Assembly: GCF_002160015.1 (NCBI RefSeq)
Contig: NZ_NFJT01000013.1
Location: 23,346 to 87,345, forward strand
Length of the DNA: 64,000 nucleotides
Direction of reading: 5' to 3'
Source: Anaerofilum sp. An201
GTDB lineage: Bacteria > Bacillota > Clostridia > Oscillospirales > Ruminococcaceae
The position numbers and the translations under genes were made by a program. Under the pieces are notes generated by a model. It made no database searches. It was not told the DNA's origin and saw nothing but the letters and a program-made list of their open reading frames with translations. Below are positions 38,429-49,129 of the stretch, in pieces (the stretch's first letter is position 1; every line of letters begins with the position of its first letter).

Positions 38429-39066
38429 GCTTTCGCCTCCTCCAGCCGGGCCAGCAGAAGCGCCGAGGTGGCGGCCACTTCCTCCTGGCCTTCCACCACC
38501 GCCAGCTTGCCGCGCTGCCGATAGAAGTCGATCAGCGGCTCGGTCTGCTGGTGATAGGTGTTCAGCCGCTCCTGGATGGTGGCGGGCTCGTCGTCCTTGC
38601 GGACGATCAGGCAGCCTCCGCACCGGTCGCAGACGTCCGGCTGCTGGCTGGGTTTGTAGAGCGTGTGGTAGCTGGCGCCGCAGGAAGCGCACACCCGGCG
38701 GCCCGAGAGCCGCTTCAGGATGGTTTCGTCGCTCACCTCGATGTCGATGACGCAGTCGATCTCCACGCCCATCTCCTCGAGGGCTTCCGCCTGGGCCACC
38801 GTGCGGGGCACGCCGTCCAGGATGAAGCCGTCCTTGCAGTCGTCCTGTGCCAGACGCTCCTTGATGATGCTGATGATAACGGAATCGGGGACCAGGGCTC
38901 CAGAGTCGATGTAGCTCTTGGCCTTGAGGCCCATCTCGGTTTCGTTCTTGATGGCGGCGCGCAGGATATTGCCGGTGCTGATGGCCGGAATCCCCAGCTT
39001 GTCGCAGATCACTTCGGCCTGGGTACCTTTGCCGGCGCCGGGGGCGCCCAGAAGGATCAATTTCAT
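38425..39066 (-). CDS. adk: Adenylate kinase, zinc-binding type
   Basis: 213 residues from the ATG at 39066 (AAGGGG 9 nt upstream; the ATG at 39075 touches that site). P-loop LLGAPGAGKGTQAEVI, DGVPRTVAQAEALEEM and a LID domain with CASCGASYH and CDRCGGCLIV, a four-Cys zinc site as in Gram-positive Adk. It balances ATP, ADP and AMP. Its place between secY and map is conserved in Firmicutes. Confidence 0.97.
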   Translation of the reverse strand: MKLILLGAPGAGKGTQAEVICDKLGIPAISTGNILRAAIKNETEMGLKAKSYIDSGALVPDSVIISIIKERLAQDDCKDGFILDGVPRTVAQAEALEEMGVEIDCVIDIEVSDETILKRLSGRRVCASCGASYHTLYKPSQQPDVCDRCGGCLIVRKDDEPATIQERLNTYHQQTEPLIDFYRQRGKLAVVEGQEEVAATSALLLARLEEAKA

Positions 39067-39087
39067 GCCGTTCATCCCCTTTTTCGA

Positions 39088-40380
39088 TTATTTCAGGATC
39101 GATTTATAATGGCGGGGAGCCATATAGCTCTCCAGAGAGCGGGTGGTGTCCAGCGCAACGCCGACCACGATCAGCATGCTGGTGCCGCCCAGATGGATGG
39201 CCACGCCGGTGAGGTTGGCCAGGATGATGGGCAGGACCGCCACAACCACCAGGAACAGCGCACCGATGAAGGTGAGCTTGCCCAGCACGCGGCTGATGAA
39301 CTCGGCGGTGGGCCGGTCGCCGCGGATGCCGGGGATGGCGCCGTTGTTCTCGCGCAGGTTCTTGGCGATGTCAACGGGGTTGTACTGGATGGCTACATAG
39401 AAGTAGTTGAAACCGATGATCAGCAGGCTGTACAGCACCGCATAGAACATCGACGTGCTGTTGAACAGGCTGAAGAAGGCCGCCCAATAGGGATGCGCCG
39501 CCGCGTCCAGGTTGATGAAGCCGGCGATGGTGCCGGGGATCATGCACAGGCTGGAGGCGAAGATGACCGGCATAACGCCGCTCATGTTCACCTTGATGGG
39601 GATGTAGGTGGACTGGCCGCCGTACATCTTGCGTCCCACCACGCGCTGCGCGTACTTCACCGGGATGCGGCGCTCGGCCGCGTTCAGGATCACCACGAAC
39701 ACGATGACGGCGATCGCGAACACCACCAGCAGCGGCAGGAAGATGTAGTACAGGGGCTGCTGCTGCGCCTTGGTGATCAGGCCGCCCACGGCGCCGATCA
39801 CGTCGCTCCAGCGGGAGACGATGCCGATGAAGATCAGCAGCGAGACACCGTTGCCGATGCCCTTTTCGTCGATCTGTTCACCCAGCCAGGTGACCAGCAT
39901 GCTGCCCGCCACAAAGCAGGACACGATGGTGGCGGCGGCAAACCAGCCTTCCCAGCCGCTGGTGTAGGTGACGGCGCCGTAGCCGTTGCGCAGCAGGGTG
40001 TAGAAGCCGATGCCCATCACCACCGCGATGCCGGCGCCGGTGTAGCGGGTGATCCGCTGCATCTTGCGCTGGCCTTCGCGGCCTTCCTTGGCCAGCCGCC
40101 CCAACGGCTCAATGGCCACCGCGAGCAGCTGGATAATGATGGAGGCGTTGATGTAGGGCTGCACCGACAGGGCAAACAGCGCGCCGTTGGACAGAGCGCC
40201 GCCCGACATCATGTTCAGATACGACAGCAGATTGGTGCTGCCGATACCGACCTTTTCGGGGTCGATGAAGGGAACGGTGATAGCACAGCCCAGCCGGAAG
40301 ATCACGAGGATCATCAGGGTGTACAGCAGTCGCTTGCGCAGCTCCTGTACTTTCCAGGCGTTTTTGAAGGTATCAAACAC
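39088..40380 (-). CDS. secY: Protein translocase subunit SecY
   Basis: 430 residues, ten transmembrane helices. The N-terminus FKNAWKVQELRKRLLYTLMI, plug region GALFALSVQPYINASIIIQL, cytosolic loop RLAKEGREGQRKMQRITRYT and the C-terminal MLIVVGVALDTTRSLESYM are standard. It forms the Sec channel with SecE and SecG, encoded elsewhere. It starts 2 nt after rplO. Confidence 0.98.
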   Translation of the reverse strand: MFDTFKNAWKVQELRKRLLYTLMILVIFRLGCAITVPFIDPEKVGIGSTNLLSYLNMMSGGALSNGALFALSVQPYINASIIIQLLAVAIEPLGRLAKEGREGQRKMQRITRYTGAGIAVVMGIGFYTLLRNGYGAVTYTSGWEGWFAAATIVSCFVAGSMLVTWLGEQIDEKGIGNGVSLLIFIGIVSRWSDVIGAVGGLITKAQQQPLYYIFLPLLVVFAIAVIVFVVILNAAERRIPVKYAQRVVGRKMYGGQSTYIPIKVNMSGVMPVIFASSLCMIPGTIAGFINLDAAAHPYWAAFFSLFNSTSMFYAVLYSLLIIGFNYFYVAIQYNPVDIAKNLRENNGAIPGIRGDRPTAEFISRVLGKLTFIGALFLVVVAVLPIILANLTGVAIHLGGTSMLIVVGVALDTTRSLESYMAPRHYKSILK

Positions 40381-40381
40381 C

Positions 40382-40819
40382 TCAGATCACCTCGGCCTTT
40401 CCGCCCGCCTTCTCGATCTTTTCTTTCGCGGAAGCAGTGTAGGCCGCAACCTGAACGGTCAGCTCTTTGGTCAGCTCGCCATTGCCCAGGACCTTCACAC
40501 CGTCCAGGGCCTTCTTGATGATGCCCTTTTCGATCAGGGCCTCGGCGGTGACAACGCTGCCGGCCTCGAATTTCTCCAGGTCGCTCACCTTCACGGTGGC
40601 GTACTTGGTGGCGAAAATGTTGTTGAAGCCGCGCTTGGGCAGACGACGCTGCAGGGGCATCTGGCCGCCTTCGAAGCCGGCCTTCTTCACGCCGCTGCGG
40701 GCTTTCTGGCCCTTGTGGCCGTAGCCGGCAGTCTTGCCGTTGCCGCTGCCGTGGCCGCGGCCCTTGCGCTTGGCCGCGGTGTTGGAACCGGCGGCAGGCT
40801 GTAATTCATGAAGCTTCAT
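40382..40819 (-). CDS. rplO: 50S ribosomal protein L15
   Basis: 145 residues from the ATG at 40819 (GGAGG 8 nt upstream). The N-terminal [40 protein letters not shown] and [16 protein letters not shown] are the L15 hallmarks. The Gly/Arg-rich start threads into 23S rRNA. Confidence 0.97.
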   Translation of the reverse strand: MKLHELQPAAGSNTAAKRKGRGHGSGNGKTAGYGHKGQKARSGVKKAGFEGGQMPLQRRLPKRGFNNIFATKYATVKVSDLEKFEAGSVVTAEALIEKGIIKKALDGVKVLGNGELTKELTVQVAAYTASAKEKIEKAGGKAEVI

Positions 40820-40839
40820 TGCTTGCACCTCCTTGCGTC

Positions 40840-41025
40840 TCAGCCCTCAACGACCTCGACCATGTGGCTGATCTTGGCGATCTTGCCGCGGGTCTGGGCG
40901 TTGTCAGGCTGTACGGTGATGTGGCCGATCTTGGTCAGGCCCAGGCTTTTGGCAGTGGCGATCTGCTTGGCGCTGCGGCCCAGCAGGCTGCGCACCAGCT
41001 TGATGGTAACAGTTTTGTTTTCCAT
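40840..41025 (-). CDS. rpmD: 50S ribosomal protein L30
   Basis: 61 residues, normal length: [38 protein letters not shown] and a C-terminal [14 protein letters not shown]. Lies between rpsE and rplO as always in the spc operon. Confidence 0.97.
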   Translation of the reverse strand: MENKTVTIKLVRSLLGRSAKQIATAKSLGLTKIGHITVQPDNAQTRGKIAKISHMVEVVEG

Positions 41026-41040
41026 GATTCGCAGCCCTCC

Positions 41041-41541
41041 TTAACCCAGAATCTCTTTCACGGTCTTGCCGCGCTTGGCAGCAACCTGCTCGGCGCTGCA
41101 CAGACGGCGCAGGCCGTCGAAGGTGGCAGTCACAACGTTGCAGGGGTTGTTGGAGCGCAGGCTCTTGGTGCGGATATCCTTGATACCGGCAACTTCCAGA
41201 ACGGCACGCACAGGGCCGCCGGCGATCACGCCGGTACCGGGAGCGGCGGGACGCATCAGAACGCGGCCGGCGCCGAACTCGCCCACGATCTCGTGGGGGA
41301 TGGTGGTGCCCTTCAGGGCAACCTTGAACATGTTTTTCTTGGCGTCCTCGATGCCCTTGCGGATGGCCTCGGGAACCTCGCCGGCCTTGCCCAGGCCGAA
41401 GCCGATGGTGCCAGCGCCGTCGCCCACAACGACCAGAGCGCTGAACTTGAAGATGCGGCCGCCCTTCACGGTTTTGGATACGCGGTTGATGGCGACGACT
41501 TTTTCCTTCAGATCCAAAGTGGATGCGTCAATTCTTTCCAT
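41041..41541 (-). CDS. rpsE: 30S ribosomal protein S5
   Basis: 166 residues. Double-stranded-RNA-like N domain ([19 protein letters not shown]) and C domain ([24 protein letters not shown] [20 protein letters not shown]). S5 lines the mRNA entry and affects decoding accuracy. 16 nt after the rplR stop. Confidence 0.98.
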   Translation of the reverse strand: MERIDASTLDLKEKVVAINRVSKTVKGGRIFKFSALVVVGDGAGTIGFGLGKAGEVPEAIRKGIEDAKKNMFKVALKGTTIPHEIVGEFGAGRVLMRPAAPGTGVIAGGPVRAVLEVAGIKDIRTKSLRSNNPCNVVTATFDGLRRLCSAEQVAAKRGKTVKEILG

Positions 41542-41556
41542 TGTATCCTCCTTGAC

Positions 41557-41916
41557 TTACAGCGTCAGGCCGCCCTCGCGGGCGCCTTCGGCCAGGGCCT
41601 TCACGCGGCCATGATATACGAAACCGCCACGGTCGAACACGACGGTGTTGATGCCCTTTTCCAGAGCCTTCTTGGCGATCGCGTTGCCAACCTTGGTCGC
41701 CGCTTCGATGTTGCCGCCAAAGCCCTCGAAATCTTTGTCCATGCTGGATGCGCTGGCCAGGGTCACGCCGGCCACGTCATCGATGATCTGGGCATAGATG
41801 TGCTTGGAGGAGCGGAATACGGCGAGACGGGGGCGCTCAGCGGTGCCGCTGATCTTGCCGCGCACCCGGCGATGACGACGAAGACGGGCTTCGTTCTTAT
41901 CGGGCTTATTAACCAT
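41557..41916 (-). CDS. rplR: 50S ribosomal protein L18
   Basis: 119 residues; [37 protein letters not shown] and [20 protein letters not shown] identify it. It binds 5S rRNA together with L5. Confidence 0.98.
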   Translation of the reverse strand: MVNKPDKNEARLRRHRRVRGKISGTAERPRLAVFRSSKHIYAQIIDDVAGVTLASASSMDKDFEGFGGNIEAATKVGNAIAKKALEKGINTVVFDRGGFVYHGRVKALAEGAREGGLTL

Positions 41917-41934
41917 TGTCTATCCCTCCTGTCC

Positions 41935-42480
41935 TTATTTAGAGCCTTTGCCGGCCTTGCCCTCTTTGCGGATGATGACCTCACCCACATAGCGGATACC
42001 CTTGCCCTTGTAAGGCTCGGGCGGGCGTTTCTCGCGCACTTCGGCGGCGAACTGGCCGACCTTCTGCTTGTCGATGCCGTTGATCACGATCTTGTTGGGA
42101 TCGGGAACGTCGATGGTGATGCCATCGGTCTCCGGCACGATCACCTGGTGGGAATAGCCCAGGTTCATAACCAGATTTTTGCCCTGCTTGGCCACACGGT
42201 AGCCAACGCCCTGCACTTCCAGCTCCTTCTTGAAGCCGTGGGTCACGCCCTCCACCATGTTGTTGATCAGGGTGCGGGTCAGGCCGTGCAGGCTGCGGGC
42301 GGTCTTCTCGTCATTGGGGCGGGTCACCACAACTTCACCATTCTCCACGGCAACGCTCAGCAGAGGATGGATGTTGGAATTCAGGGTGCCCTTGGGGCCC
42401 TTCACGGTGATCTCGTGGCCATTCACGGTCACTTCGACGCCCGCGGGGATGACGATGGGTTTTCTTCCAATTCTCGACAT
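41935..42480 (-). CDS. rplF: 50S ribosomal protein L6
   Basis: 181 residues with the two repeated L6 domains: MSRIGRKPIVIPAGVEVTVN and the C-terminal IRKRRPPEPYKGKGIRY-type block (here REKRPPEPYKGKGIRYVGE). It sits near the factor-binding site of 50S. Confidence 0.98.
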   Translation of the reverse strand: MSRIGRKPIVIPAGVEVTVNGHEITVKGPKGTLNSNIHPLLSVAVENGEVVVTRPNDEKTARSLHGLTRTLINNMVEGVTHGFKKELEVQGVGYRVAKQGKNLVMNLGYSHQVIVPETDGITIDVPDPNKIVINGIDKQKVGQFAAEVREKRPPEPYKGKGIRYVGEVIIRKEGKAGKGSK

Positions 42481-42498
42481 GTCTTTTTAGCCCCTTTC

Positions 42499-42897
42499 TT
42501 ACCACACAAAGGCGAGAACTTCGCCGCCAACATGCTCGGCACGAGCAGCGCGGTCGGTCATAACGCCCTTAGAGGTGGAGATGATGGCGGTGCCCAGGCC
42601 GCGCATGACCTTGGGCATCTCCTCGCAGTTGGTGTAGATGCGCAGGCCCGGTTTGGACACACGGCGCAGGCCGCTGATGACAGGGGCGCCGGTCTCGGTG
42701 TACTTCAGAGCCAGGCGCAGAACGCCCTGCTTGTTGTCCTCGATTACCTGAACACCCTTGATGTAACCTTCTTCAACCAGAATGTTGCAGATCGCTTTCT
42801 TCAGGTTGGAAGCGGGAACGTCAACCGAAGGGTGTTTGGCAGTGCTCGCGTTGCGGATGCGGGTGAGCAGGTCCGCGATGGGATCGGTGATTTGCAT
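42499..42897 (-). CDS. rpsH: 30S ribosomal protein S8
   Basis: 132 residues. MQITDPIADLLTRIRNASTA and the C-terminal GVMTDRAARAEHVGGEVLAF are the usual S8 ends. It binds helix 21 of 16S rRNA; in E. coli it also represses the spc operon, while no such site was looked for here. Confidence 0.98.
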   Translation of the reverse strand: MQITDPIADLLTRIRNASTAKHPSVDVPASNLKKAICNILVEEGYIKGVQVIEDNKQGVLRLALKYTETGAPVISGLRRVSKPGLRIYTNCEEMPKVMRGLGTAIISTSKGVMTDRAARAEHVGGEVLAFVW

Positions 42898-42927
42898 GCC
42901 ACTAACCTCCTAATTTTTGTTGTTTGT

Positions 42928-43113
42928 TTACCAGCTGGCTTTCTTCACGCCGGGAATCTCGCCCTTGTAGGCCAGTTCGCGGAAGCAGATACGGCAGATG
43001 CCGTACTTGCGCAGGTATGCGTGGGGACGGCCGCAGATCTTGCAGCGATTGTACTCGCGGGTGGAGAACTTCGCCGGACGCTGCTGCTTGATTTTCATGG
43101 AAGTTTTCGCCAT
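42928..43113 (-). CDS. rpsZ: 30S ribosomal protein S14, zinc type
   Basis: 61 residues, the short zinc-binding form: [20 protein letters not shown] carries both CxxC pairs; it ends [11 protein letters not shown]. Some bacteria also carry a longer zinc-free S14, which is not in this window. Confidence 0.97.
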   Translation of the reverse strand: MAKTSMKIKQQRPAKFSTREYNRCKICGRPHAYLRKYGICRICFRELAYKGEIPGVKKASW

Positions 43114-43129
43114 GTTTCAAAACCCTCCC

Positions 43130-43669
43130 TTAGTTAGCGAACGGAGCGCCCAGAGCGGTCAGCAGCTCTTTGGCCTCTTCGTCGGTTTTCGCAGTGGTAA
43201 CGAAGCAGATGTCCATACCGCGAACGGCATCGATCTTATCGTAGTCGATCTCGGGGAAGATCAGCTGCTCCTTGATGCCGCAGGCATAGTTGCCGCGGCC
43301 GTCGAACGAGTTGCCGTTGATGCCGCGGAAGTCGCGAACACGGGGCAGGGCCACGCTGAAGAAGCGGTCCACAAACTCGTACATACGCTCGCCGCGCAGG
43401 GTCACTTTGGCGCCGATGGGCATGCCCTCACGCAGCTTGAAGTTCGCAACGCTCTTCTTGGCGCGGCAAACGATGGCCTTCTGGCCGGTGATCTTGCCAA
43501 GGTCCCCCACGATGGCTTCCAGGACCTTCGGGTTGTCGCGGGCTTCGCCGCAGCCAACGTTGATCACAACTTTGTCCAGCTTGGGGATCTGCATCACGCT
43601 CTTGTAGCCGAACTTCTTCATCAGGGCGGGAGCCACTTCGCTGGTGTACTTCTCTTTCAGTCTTGCCAT
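43130..43669 (-). CDS. rplE: 50S ribosomal protein L5
   Basis: 179 residues from the ATG at 43669 (GGGAGG 10 nt upstream). [40 protein letters not shown] and the C-terminal [20 protein letters not shown] identify it. It binds 5S rRNA and contacts the P-site tRNA. Confidence 0.97.
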   Translation of the reverse strand: MARLKEKYTSEVAPALMKKFGYKSVMQIPKLDKVVINVGCGEARDNPKVLEAIVGDLGKITGQKAIVCRAKKSVANFKLREGMPIGAKVTLRGERMYEFVDRFFSVALPRVRDFRGINGNSFDGRGNYACGIKEQLIFPEIDYDKIDAVRGMDICFVTTAKTDEEAKELLTALGAPFAN

Positions 43670-43685
43670 GAGTGTTTTACCTCCC

Positions 43686-44000
43686 TTACAGCTGCGCGCC
43701 GCACTTTTTGCAGACGCGCACTTTCTTGCCGTCAACCTCGGCATGGCCGATGCGGACGGGCTTTTTGCACTTGGGGCAAACCGGCATCACCTTGCAGGCG
43801 TACATGGCGCCCTCGGCCTTCACGATGCCGCCCTGCTCGCCCTGGCGGCGGGGTTTCACGTGTTTGGTCACCATGTTCAGGCCTTCCACGATCACCTTGC
43901 CCTCGCTGGGGCTCACAGCCAGAACCTTGCCGGTCTTGCCGGCGTCCTTGCCGCTGATCACCATCACGTTGTCACCGGTTTTAACATGAACCTTATTCAT
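43686..44000 (-). CDS. rplX: 50S ribosomal protein L24, zinc type
   Basis: 104 residues. The KOW motif ([20 protein letters not shown]) is followed by a C-terminal zinc ribbon with CPKC and CKKC pairs, a form common in Clostridia. L24 starts 50S assembly. Confidence 0.97.
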   Translation of the reverse strand: MNKVHVKTGDNVMVISGKDAGKTGKVLAVSPSEGKVIVEGLNMVTKHVKPRRQGEQGGIVKAEGAMYACKVMPVCPKCKKPVRIGHAEVDGKKVRVCKKCGAQL

Positions 44001-44012
44001 TCTAAAACCTCC

Positions 44013-44381
44013 TTACAGCGATTCCGGAGCCAGGCTCAGGATCTTCAGGTAGCCGTCCTCGCGCAGCTCGCGGGCGACCGGTCCAAAGATACGGGTGCCT
44101 CTCGGATTCTTGTCTTCCTTGATGATAACGGCAGCGTTCTCATCGAAACGGATATAGGAACCGTCCTCACGGCGCAGGCCATGCTTGGAACGAACGATAA
44201 CGGCCTTCACCACATCGCCCTTCTTCACAGTGCCGTTGGGCGCGGCTTTCTTCACACTGGCAACCACAACGTCGCCGATATTCGCATATCTCTTGCGGGA
44301 ACCACCCAGCACACGGATGCACATCAGTTCTTTGGCACCGGTGTTGTCGGCTACCTTGAGATAGGTTTGCATCTGAACCAC
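44013..44381 (-). CDS. rplN: 50S ribosomal protein L14
   Basis: 122 residues; [40 protein letters not shown] and [14 protein letters not shown] are invariant L14 stretches. It contacts 16S rRNA in an intersubunit bridge and is the RsfS silencing-factor site. Confidence 0.98.
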   Translation of the reverse strand: MVQMQTYLKVADNTGAKELMCIRVLGGSRKRYANIGDVVVASVKKAAPNGTVKKGDVVKAVIVRSKHGLRREDGSYIRFDENAAVIIKEDKNPRGTRIFGPVARELREDGYLKILSLAPESL

Positions 44382-44411
44382 AGCCAGATCCTCCTTTCAA
44401 AGGTACGGCGA

Positions 44412-44666
44412 TTATTTCGCCTTCTCTACGATTTTGACCAGACGCCAGCGCTTGTCCTTGGACAGGGGGCGGGTCTCCATAATCATCACACGGTCGCCAA
44501 TGCCGCACTCGTTGTTCTCGTCGTGGGCCTTGAATTTCACAGTGCGCTTCATGATCTTCTTGTAGAGGGGGTGTTTTACGTTGTCCTTTACAGCGACCAC
44601 GATGGTTTTGTCCATCTTGTCGGACACAACCACGCCGGTGCGCGTTTTACGCAGGTTACGCTCCAT
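44412..44666 (-). CDS. rpsQ: 30S ribosomal protein S17
   Basis: 84 residues; [20 protein letters not shown] and [20 protein letters not shown] give the OB-fold signature. Confidence 0.98.
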   Translation of the reverse strand: MERNLRKTRTGVVVSDKMDKTIVVAVKDNVKHPLYKKIMKRTVKFKAHDENNECGIGDRVMIMETRPLSKDKRWRLVKIVEKAK

Positions 44667-44685
44667 GTTCAGTTACCTCCCTCTC

Positions 44686-44880
44686 TTAGTGATTGAGCTC
44701 ATTGGCACGCAGAACGGTCTTCACGCGGGCAATGTCTCTCTTTACGGCTTCGATGCGGCCGGGATTCTCCAGCTGGTTCACAGCGTGCTGAAAACGCAGG
44801 TTGAACAGTTCCTGCTTCAGATCAGCCAGCTTCTGGTTCAGCTCAGCGGCCGACAGCTCGCGCAGTTCGGTTGCTTTCAT
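44686..44880 (-). CDS. rpmC: 50S ribosomal protein L29
   Basis: 64 residues: [41 protein letters not shown] two-helix protein at the exit tunnel that docks trigger factor and SRP. It starts directly after rplP (no gap). Confidence 0.97.
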   Translation of the reverse strand: MKATELRELSAAELNQKLADLKQELFNLRFQHAVNQLENPGRIEAVKRDIARVKTVLRANELNH

Positions 44881-45306
44881 TTACTCCGCAGCCTCCTTCT
44901 CTTCCCGCTTTACGAATTTGCACTTGACAGGCAGCTTGTGGCTGGCCAGACGCAGCGCCTCGCGGGCGATCTCTTCGTTCACATCGGCCAGCTCGAACAG
45001 CACGCGGCCGGGCTTCACCACGGCCACCCAGTACTCGGGGCTGCCTTTACCGGAACCCATGCGGGTCTCGGCGGGCTTCTCGGTCACGGGCTTGTCGGGG
45101 AAGATCTTGATCCAAACCTGACCGCCACGCTTGATGTAACGGGTCATGGCGATACGGGCGGCCTCGATCTGGTTCGAGGTGATCCAGGCGGGCTCCAGGG
45201 CAACAATGCCGTACTGGCCCTGATTCACAGTGTTGCCGCGCATGGCCTTACCGGTCATACGACCGCGGTGCACACGGCGGTATTTAACGCGCTTAGGCAG
45301 TAACAT
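44881..45306 (-). CDS. rplP: 50S ribosomal protein L16
   Basis: 141 residues from the ATG at 45306, which overlaps the rpsC stop (TAATG) and has GGAGG in the rpsC end. [40 protein letters not shown] and [20 protein letters not shown] identify it. It lies by the A site of 50S. Confidence 0.98.
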   Translation of the reverse strand: MLLPKRVKYRRVHRGRMTGKAMRGNTVNQGQYGIVALEPAWITSNQIEAARIAMTRYIKRGGQVWIKIFPDKPVTEKPAETRMGSGKGSPEYWVAVVKPGRVLFELADVNEEIAREALRLASHKLPVKCKFVKREEKEAAE

Positions 45307-45992
45307 TATTTGTTGCCTCCTTCTTTGCGGGCTGCGGGCTTGGTGCCTTTCAGCACTTCGCCCTTGTAGATCCAAACTTTCACGCCGATCTTGCCGTAGG
45401 TGGTATCGGCCTCGGCAAAGCCGTAGTCGATGTCGGCGCGCAGGGTCTGCAGGGGGATGGTACCCTCATGGTAATGCTCGGTGCGGGCGATGTCGGCGCC
45501 GCCCAGACGGCCGCTGACCTGCGCCTTGATGCCCTTGGCGCCACGCTGCATCGCACGGCCCATGCACTGCTTCATGGCACGGCGGAACGAGATGCGGCGT
45601 TCCAGCTGGCTGGCGATGTTCTCGGCCACCAGCTGGGCGTTGGTGTCGATGTTCTTCACTTCGACGATGTTCACGTTGGTGGCTTTGCCAACCATCTTCT
45701 CGATCTGGGCGCGCAGCTTCTCGATCTCGGCGCCGCCTTTGCCGATCACCATGCCGGGCTTGGCGCAGTGGATGTTGATCTTCAGGCGGGGGGTGCCGGT
45801 CGCGTTGTCAATGGTGCGCTCGATCTCGATCTTGGGAACGCCCGCACCGTACAGCTGCTTCTTCAGCACCTTGCGGATCTTGTAGTCTTCCACGAGGGTA
45901 TCGCCGAACTCTTTTTTGGAAGTAAACCAGCGGCTGTCCCAATCTTTAATTACGCCCACGCGAATGCCGTGGGGATTCACTTTCTGGCCCAT
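45306..45992 (-). CDS. rpsC: 30S ribosomal protein S3
   Basis: 228 residues from the ATG at 45992 (GGAGGGTAAC before it). [20 protein letters not shown], the KH motif [20 protein letters not shown] and the C-terminal [20 protein letters not shown] are S3 hallmarks. It forms part of the mRNA entry helicase site. Confidence 0.98.
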   Translation of the reverse strand: MGQKVNPHGIRVGVIKDWDSRWFTSKKEFGDTLVEDYKIRKVLKKQLYGAGVPKIEIERTIDNATGTPRLKINIHCAKPGMVIGKGGAEIEKLRAQIEKMVGKATNVNIVEVKNIDTNAQLVAENIASQLERRISFRRAMKQCMGRAMQRGAKGIKAQVSGRLGGADIARTEHYHEGTIPLQTLRADIDYGFAEADTTYGKIGVKVWIYKGEVLKGTKPAARKEGGNK

Positions 45993-46003
45993 TGTTACCC
46001 TCC

Positions 46004-46342
46004 TTACGCTTCCATCTCTTTGAGAACCACGGTGATGTGGCTGGTTCTCTTGAGGATTCTGTACGCACGGCCCTGTGCGCGCGGCATGATGCGCTTCAGG
46101 GTGGGGCCGGGGGTGACGAAGCACTCGGCAACGTACAGGTTGTTCTTATCCATGTTGTGGTTGTTCTCCGCATTGGCGGCAGCAGACTTCACCAGCTTCA
46201 TCAGAGGCTCGCAGGCAGCCTTCGGGGTGTACTGCAGAATCGCCAGCGCTTTGTCCACGGGCTGGTTGCGGATCAGATCCAGCACAACCGAAACCTTGCG
46301 GGGCGCGATGCGGGCGTATCTAAGATGTGCCCTTGCTTCCAT
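46004..46342 (-). CDS. rplV: 50S ribosomal protein L22
   Basis: 112 residues. [40 protein letters not shown], and the tunnel-lining hairpin near [20 protein letters not shown], a known macrolide-resistance spot. Confidence 0.98.
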   Translation of the reverse strand: MEARAHLRYARIAPRKVSVVLDLIRNQPVDKALAILQYTPKAACEPLMKLVKSAAANAENNHNMDKNNLYVAECFVTPGPTLKRIMPRAQGRAYRILKRTSHITVVLKEMEA

Positions 46343-46357
46343 TTAACTCTCCTCCTC

Positions 46358-46633
46358 TTACTTGCCGGTGGTCTTGGCACCCGCGTGGCCCTTGAAGGTG
46401 CGGGTGGGGGCGAACTCGCCCAGCTTGTGGCCTACCATATCTTCGGTAACGTAAACGGGAACATGCTTGCGGCCATCATGCACGGCAAAGGTGTGGCCCA
46501 CGAAATCGGGGAAGATGGTGGAAGAACGGCTCCAGGTCTTCAGCACACGCTTTTCACCGGCCGCGTTCATCTCTTGCACACGCTTCAGAAGCACAGGCTG
46601 TACATAAGGTCCCTTTTTAACACTTCTACCCAT
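46358..46633 (-). CDS. rpsS: 30S ribosomal protein S19
   Basis: 91 residues. [54 protein letters not shown]. It sits in the 30S head with S13. Confidence 0.98.
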   Translation of the reverse strand: MGRSVKKGPYVQPVLLKRVQEMNAAGEKRVLKTWSRSSTIFPDFVGHTFAVHDGRKHVPVYVTEDMVGHKLGEFAPTRTFKGHAGAKTTGK

Positions 46634-46647
46634 GTTGGTCTCCTCTC

Positions 46648-47478
46648 TTAGCCGTTGGCACGCTTGACGATCAGCTTGTCAGAGCGATTGTGATTTTTGC
46701 GGGTCTTGTAACCCATAGCAGGCTTGCCCCAGGGGGTGACAGGGCCGGGACGGCCAACGGGGCTCTTGCCTTCACCACCGCCGTGGGGGTGATCGCAGGG
46801 GTTCATGACAGAACCGCGGACGGTGGGACGCCAGCCCATGTGGCGCTTGCGGCCGGCCTTGCCGATGTTCACGTTCTCGTGATCGATGTTGCCGACCTGG
46901 CCGATGGTGGCGATGCAGTTCATCGGAACGTTGCGCATCTCACCGGAGGGCAGGCGGACCAGGGCGTACTTGCCTTCCTTGGCCATCAGCTGGGCCATGT
47001 TGCCGGCGCTGCGCACCAGCTGGCCGCCCTTGCCGGGATACAGCTCGATGTTGTGGATGACAGTACCAACGGGGATGTTGGCGAAGGGCAGGGCGTTGCC
47101 GGGCTTGATGTCGGCGTTGGGGCCGGCCATCACGACGTCGCCCACCTTCAGGCCTTCGGGGGCCAGGATATAGCGCTTCTCGCCGTCCTCATACTGCAGC
47201 AGGGCGATATGAGCGGAGCGGTTGGGATCGTACTCCAGGGTCTTGACGGTGGCGGGCACGTCGAACTTGTCGCGCTTGAAGTCGATCACGCGGTACTTGG
47301 TGCGGTTGCCGCCGCCATGGTGGCGCACGGTGATGCGGCCGGTGTTGTTGCGGCCGCTGTGCTTCTTCATCGGCTCCAGCAGGCTGCGCTCGGGGGCAAC
47401 CTTGCTCAGCTGGCTGTAGTCGGTCACAGTCATGCCGCGGCGGCCGGGAGTCGTCGGCTTAAACTTTTTGATCGCCAT
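46648..47478 (-). CDS. rplB: 50S ribosomal protein L2
   Basis: 276 residues. [40 protein letters not shown] and the C-terminal [20 protein letters not shown] (region around the conserved His of the peptidyl-transferase centre) identify it. Confidence 0.99.
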   Translation of the reverse strand: MAIKKFKPTTPGRRGMTVTDYSQLSKVAPERSLLEPMKKHSGRNNTGRITVRHHGGGNRTKYRVIDFKRDKFDVPATVKTLEYDPNRSAHIALLQYEDGEKRYILAPEGLKVGDVVMAGPNADIKPGNALPFANIPVGTVIHNIELYPGKGGQLVRSAGNMAQLMAKEGKYALVRLPSGEMRNVPMNCIATIGQVGNIDHENVNIGKAGRKRHMGWRPTVRGSVMNPCDHPHGGGEGKSPVGRPGPVTPWGKPAMGYKTRKNHNRSDKLIVKRANG

Positions 47479-47563
47479 GGTTTGTTTCTCCTTGTCTTAT
47501 GAATTGTTGTCGGGGTCATATCCCCATAAGCGGGCCTTGCTCAGGCCCTCACGAGCCGATCTC

Positions 47564-47860
47564 TCAGATCATGCTCTCGAAGAACTCGATGCCCTTGCTC
47601 TTCGCGGTCAGGGTAACGATGGCCTTCTTGGAAGCGGCGGTGTAGCCGCTGTTCATGCCCTTGCGGCGGAAACGGCCGCGGACAGAGATGGTGTTCACCT
47701 TGGCAACCTCAACACCGAACAGCTCCTCAACGGCGCGGGCGATGTCGATCTTGGTGGCATTGGGGGCAACCTTGAAGGTGTACTTCTTGGCGGCGATGCC
47801 CTGCATGGAGGCCTCGGTGATCACGGGGGCCAGGATGATGTCTTGTGCAGCGATTTTCAT
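47564..47860 (-). CDS. rplW: 50S ribosomal protein L23
   Basis: 98 residues. The start overlaps the rplD stop by one base. IILAPVITEASMQGIAAKKY, YTFKVAPNATKIDIARAVEE and VRGRFRRKGMNSGYT-like tail are typical. It is the main docking point for trigger factor at the exit tunnel. 85 nt separate it from rplB. Confidence 0.97.
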   Translation of the reverse strand: MKIAAQDIILAPVITEASMQGIAAKKYTFKVAPNATKIDIARAVEELFGVEVAKVNTISVRGRFRRKGMNSGYTAASKKAIVTLTAKSKGIEFFESMI

Positions 47861-48480
47861 TAGCCCAGAACCTCCTCAAGTTTCTTGGCCGCGTCAACGC
47901 TGATCACGAACTTGTTGGCGTTCACCACGTCGTAGGTGTTCACGTTGTCGGCGGTGGTGGTCTTCACACCGGGGATGTTGGCGGCGCTCTTCACGACCTT
48001 GGCGTCCACAGCGGGGGTCACGATCAGGGCCTTTTTCTCGGCGCCCACGGCGGCCAGCATGTTGACGATGGTCTTGGTCTTGTACTCGGCGCAGGCCAGC
48101 TCGTCAATGACGATCATGTCGCCGGCAGCAGCCTTGGCGCTCAGGGCGCTCAGCACGGCCAGGCGCTTCAGCTTCTTGTTGATGCGGTAGCTGTAATCGC
48201 GGGGCTTGGGGCCCAGGGCAACGCCGCCGTGGGTCCACTGCGGAGCGCGGATGGAGCCCTGACGGGCATGGCCGGTACCCTTCTGGCGCCAGGGTTTGCG
48301 GCCGCCGCCGGAAACCTCGCTGCGGGTCTTGGTGCTCTGGGTGCCCTGGCGCTGGTTGGCCAGGAAGTTCACGACCGCGGCGTGCACGGCCTTCTCGTTC
48401 GGGGTGATACCGAACACGGCGTCGGAAAGCTCAACTTCGGAAACCTTCTTGCCGTTCATATCCAAAACGTCAAATTTCAT
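47860..48480 (-). CDS. rplD: 50S ribosomal protein L4
   Basis: 206 residues. VVNFLANQRQGTQSTKTRSE, GGRKPWRQKGTGHARQGSIR (tunnel loop) and DYSYRINKKLKRLAVLSALS are hallmarks. In E. coli L4 represses its own operon through the S10 leader; the long leader here makes a similar loop possible. Confidence 0.98.
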   Translation of the reverse strand: MKFDVLDMNGKKVSEVELSDAVFGITPNEKAVHAAVVNFLANQRQGTQSTKTRSEVSGGGRKPWRQKGTGHARQGSIRAPQWTHGGVALGPKPRDYSYRINKKLKRLAVLSALSAKAAAGDMIVIDELACAEYKTKTIVNMLAAVGAEKKALIVTPAVDAKVVKSAANIPGVKTTTADNVNTYDVVNANKFVISVDAAKKLEEVLG

Positions 48481-48496
48481 TGCTCGCTTTCCTCCT

Positions 48497-49129
48497 TTAG
48501 GCCTTCACGCTGTCGCTGATGCAGACCACGCTGCCCTTGGGGCCGGGTACTGCGCCCTTCACGGCGATCAGGTTGTTTTCGGCGTCCACTTTCACGACCA
48601 TCAGGTTCTGGATGGTGACGCGCTCGCTGCCCATATGGCCGGGCAGCTTCTTGCCCTTGAACACGCGGCTGGGGGTGGAGCAGCTGCCCATGGAGCCGGC
48701 ATGGCGGGCCACAGGGCCGGTGCCGTGGCTCTCGCGCAGGCGATGGCCGTTCCAGCGCTTGATGGTGCCGGCGTAGCCCTTGCCCTTGCTGGTGCCGACC
48801 ACGTCGATGTGGTCGCCGGCAGCGAAGACGTCAGCCTTCAGGATGTCGCCCACGTTCATGCCGTCGATGCTCTCCAGACGGAACTCGCGCAGCACCTTCT
48901 TGGGGGCCACGTTCGCCTTGGCGAAATGGCCGGCGGCGGGCTTGCTCACCTTTTTGGCGGCCACGTCGCCCCAGCCCAGCTGCACGGCCACGTAGCCGTC
49001 GCTGTCCAGGGTCTTTTTCTGCACCACGGTGCAGGGGCCAGCCTCGATGACGGTAACGGGCACTACCTTGCCGTTCTCGTCAAACAGCTGGGTCATGCCC
49101 AGCTTCTTGCCGATGATACCTTTTTGCAT
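48497..49129 (-). CDS. rplC: 50S ribosomal protein L3
   Basis: 210 residues. [40 protein letters not shown] and [19 protein letters not shown] block ([20 protein letters not shown]) identify it. It is separated from rpsJ by an unusually long 145-nt spacer. Confidence 0.98.
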   Translation of the reverse strand: MQKGIIGKKLGMTQLFDENGKVVPVTVIEAGPCTVVQKKTLDSDGYVAVQLGWGDVAAKKVSKPAAGHFAKANVAPKKVLREFRLESIDGMNVGDILKADVFAAGDHIDVVGTSKGKGYAGTIKRWNGHRLRESHGTGPVARHAGSMGSCSTPSRVFKGKKLPGHMGSERVTIQNLMVVKVDAENNLIAVKGAVPGPKGSVVCISDSVKA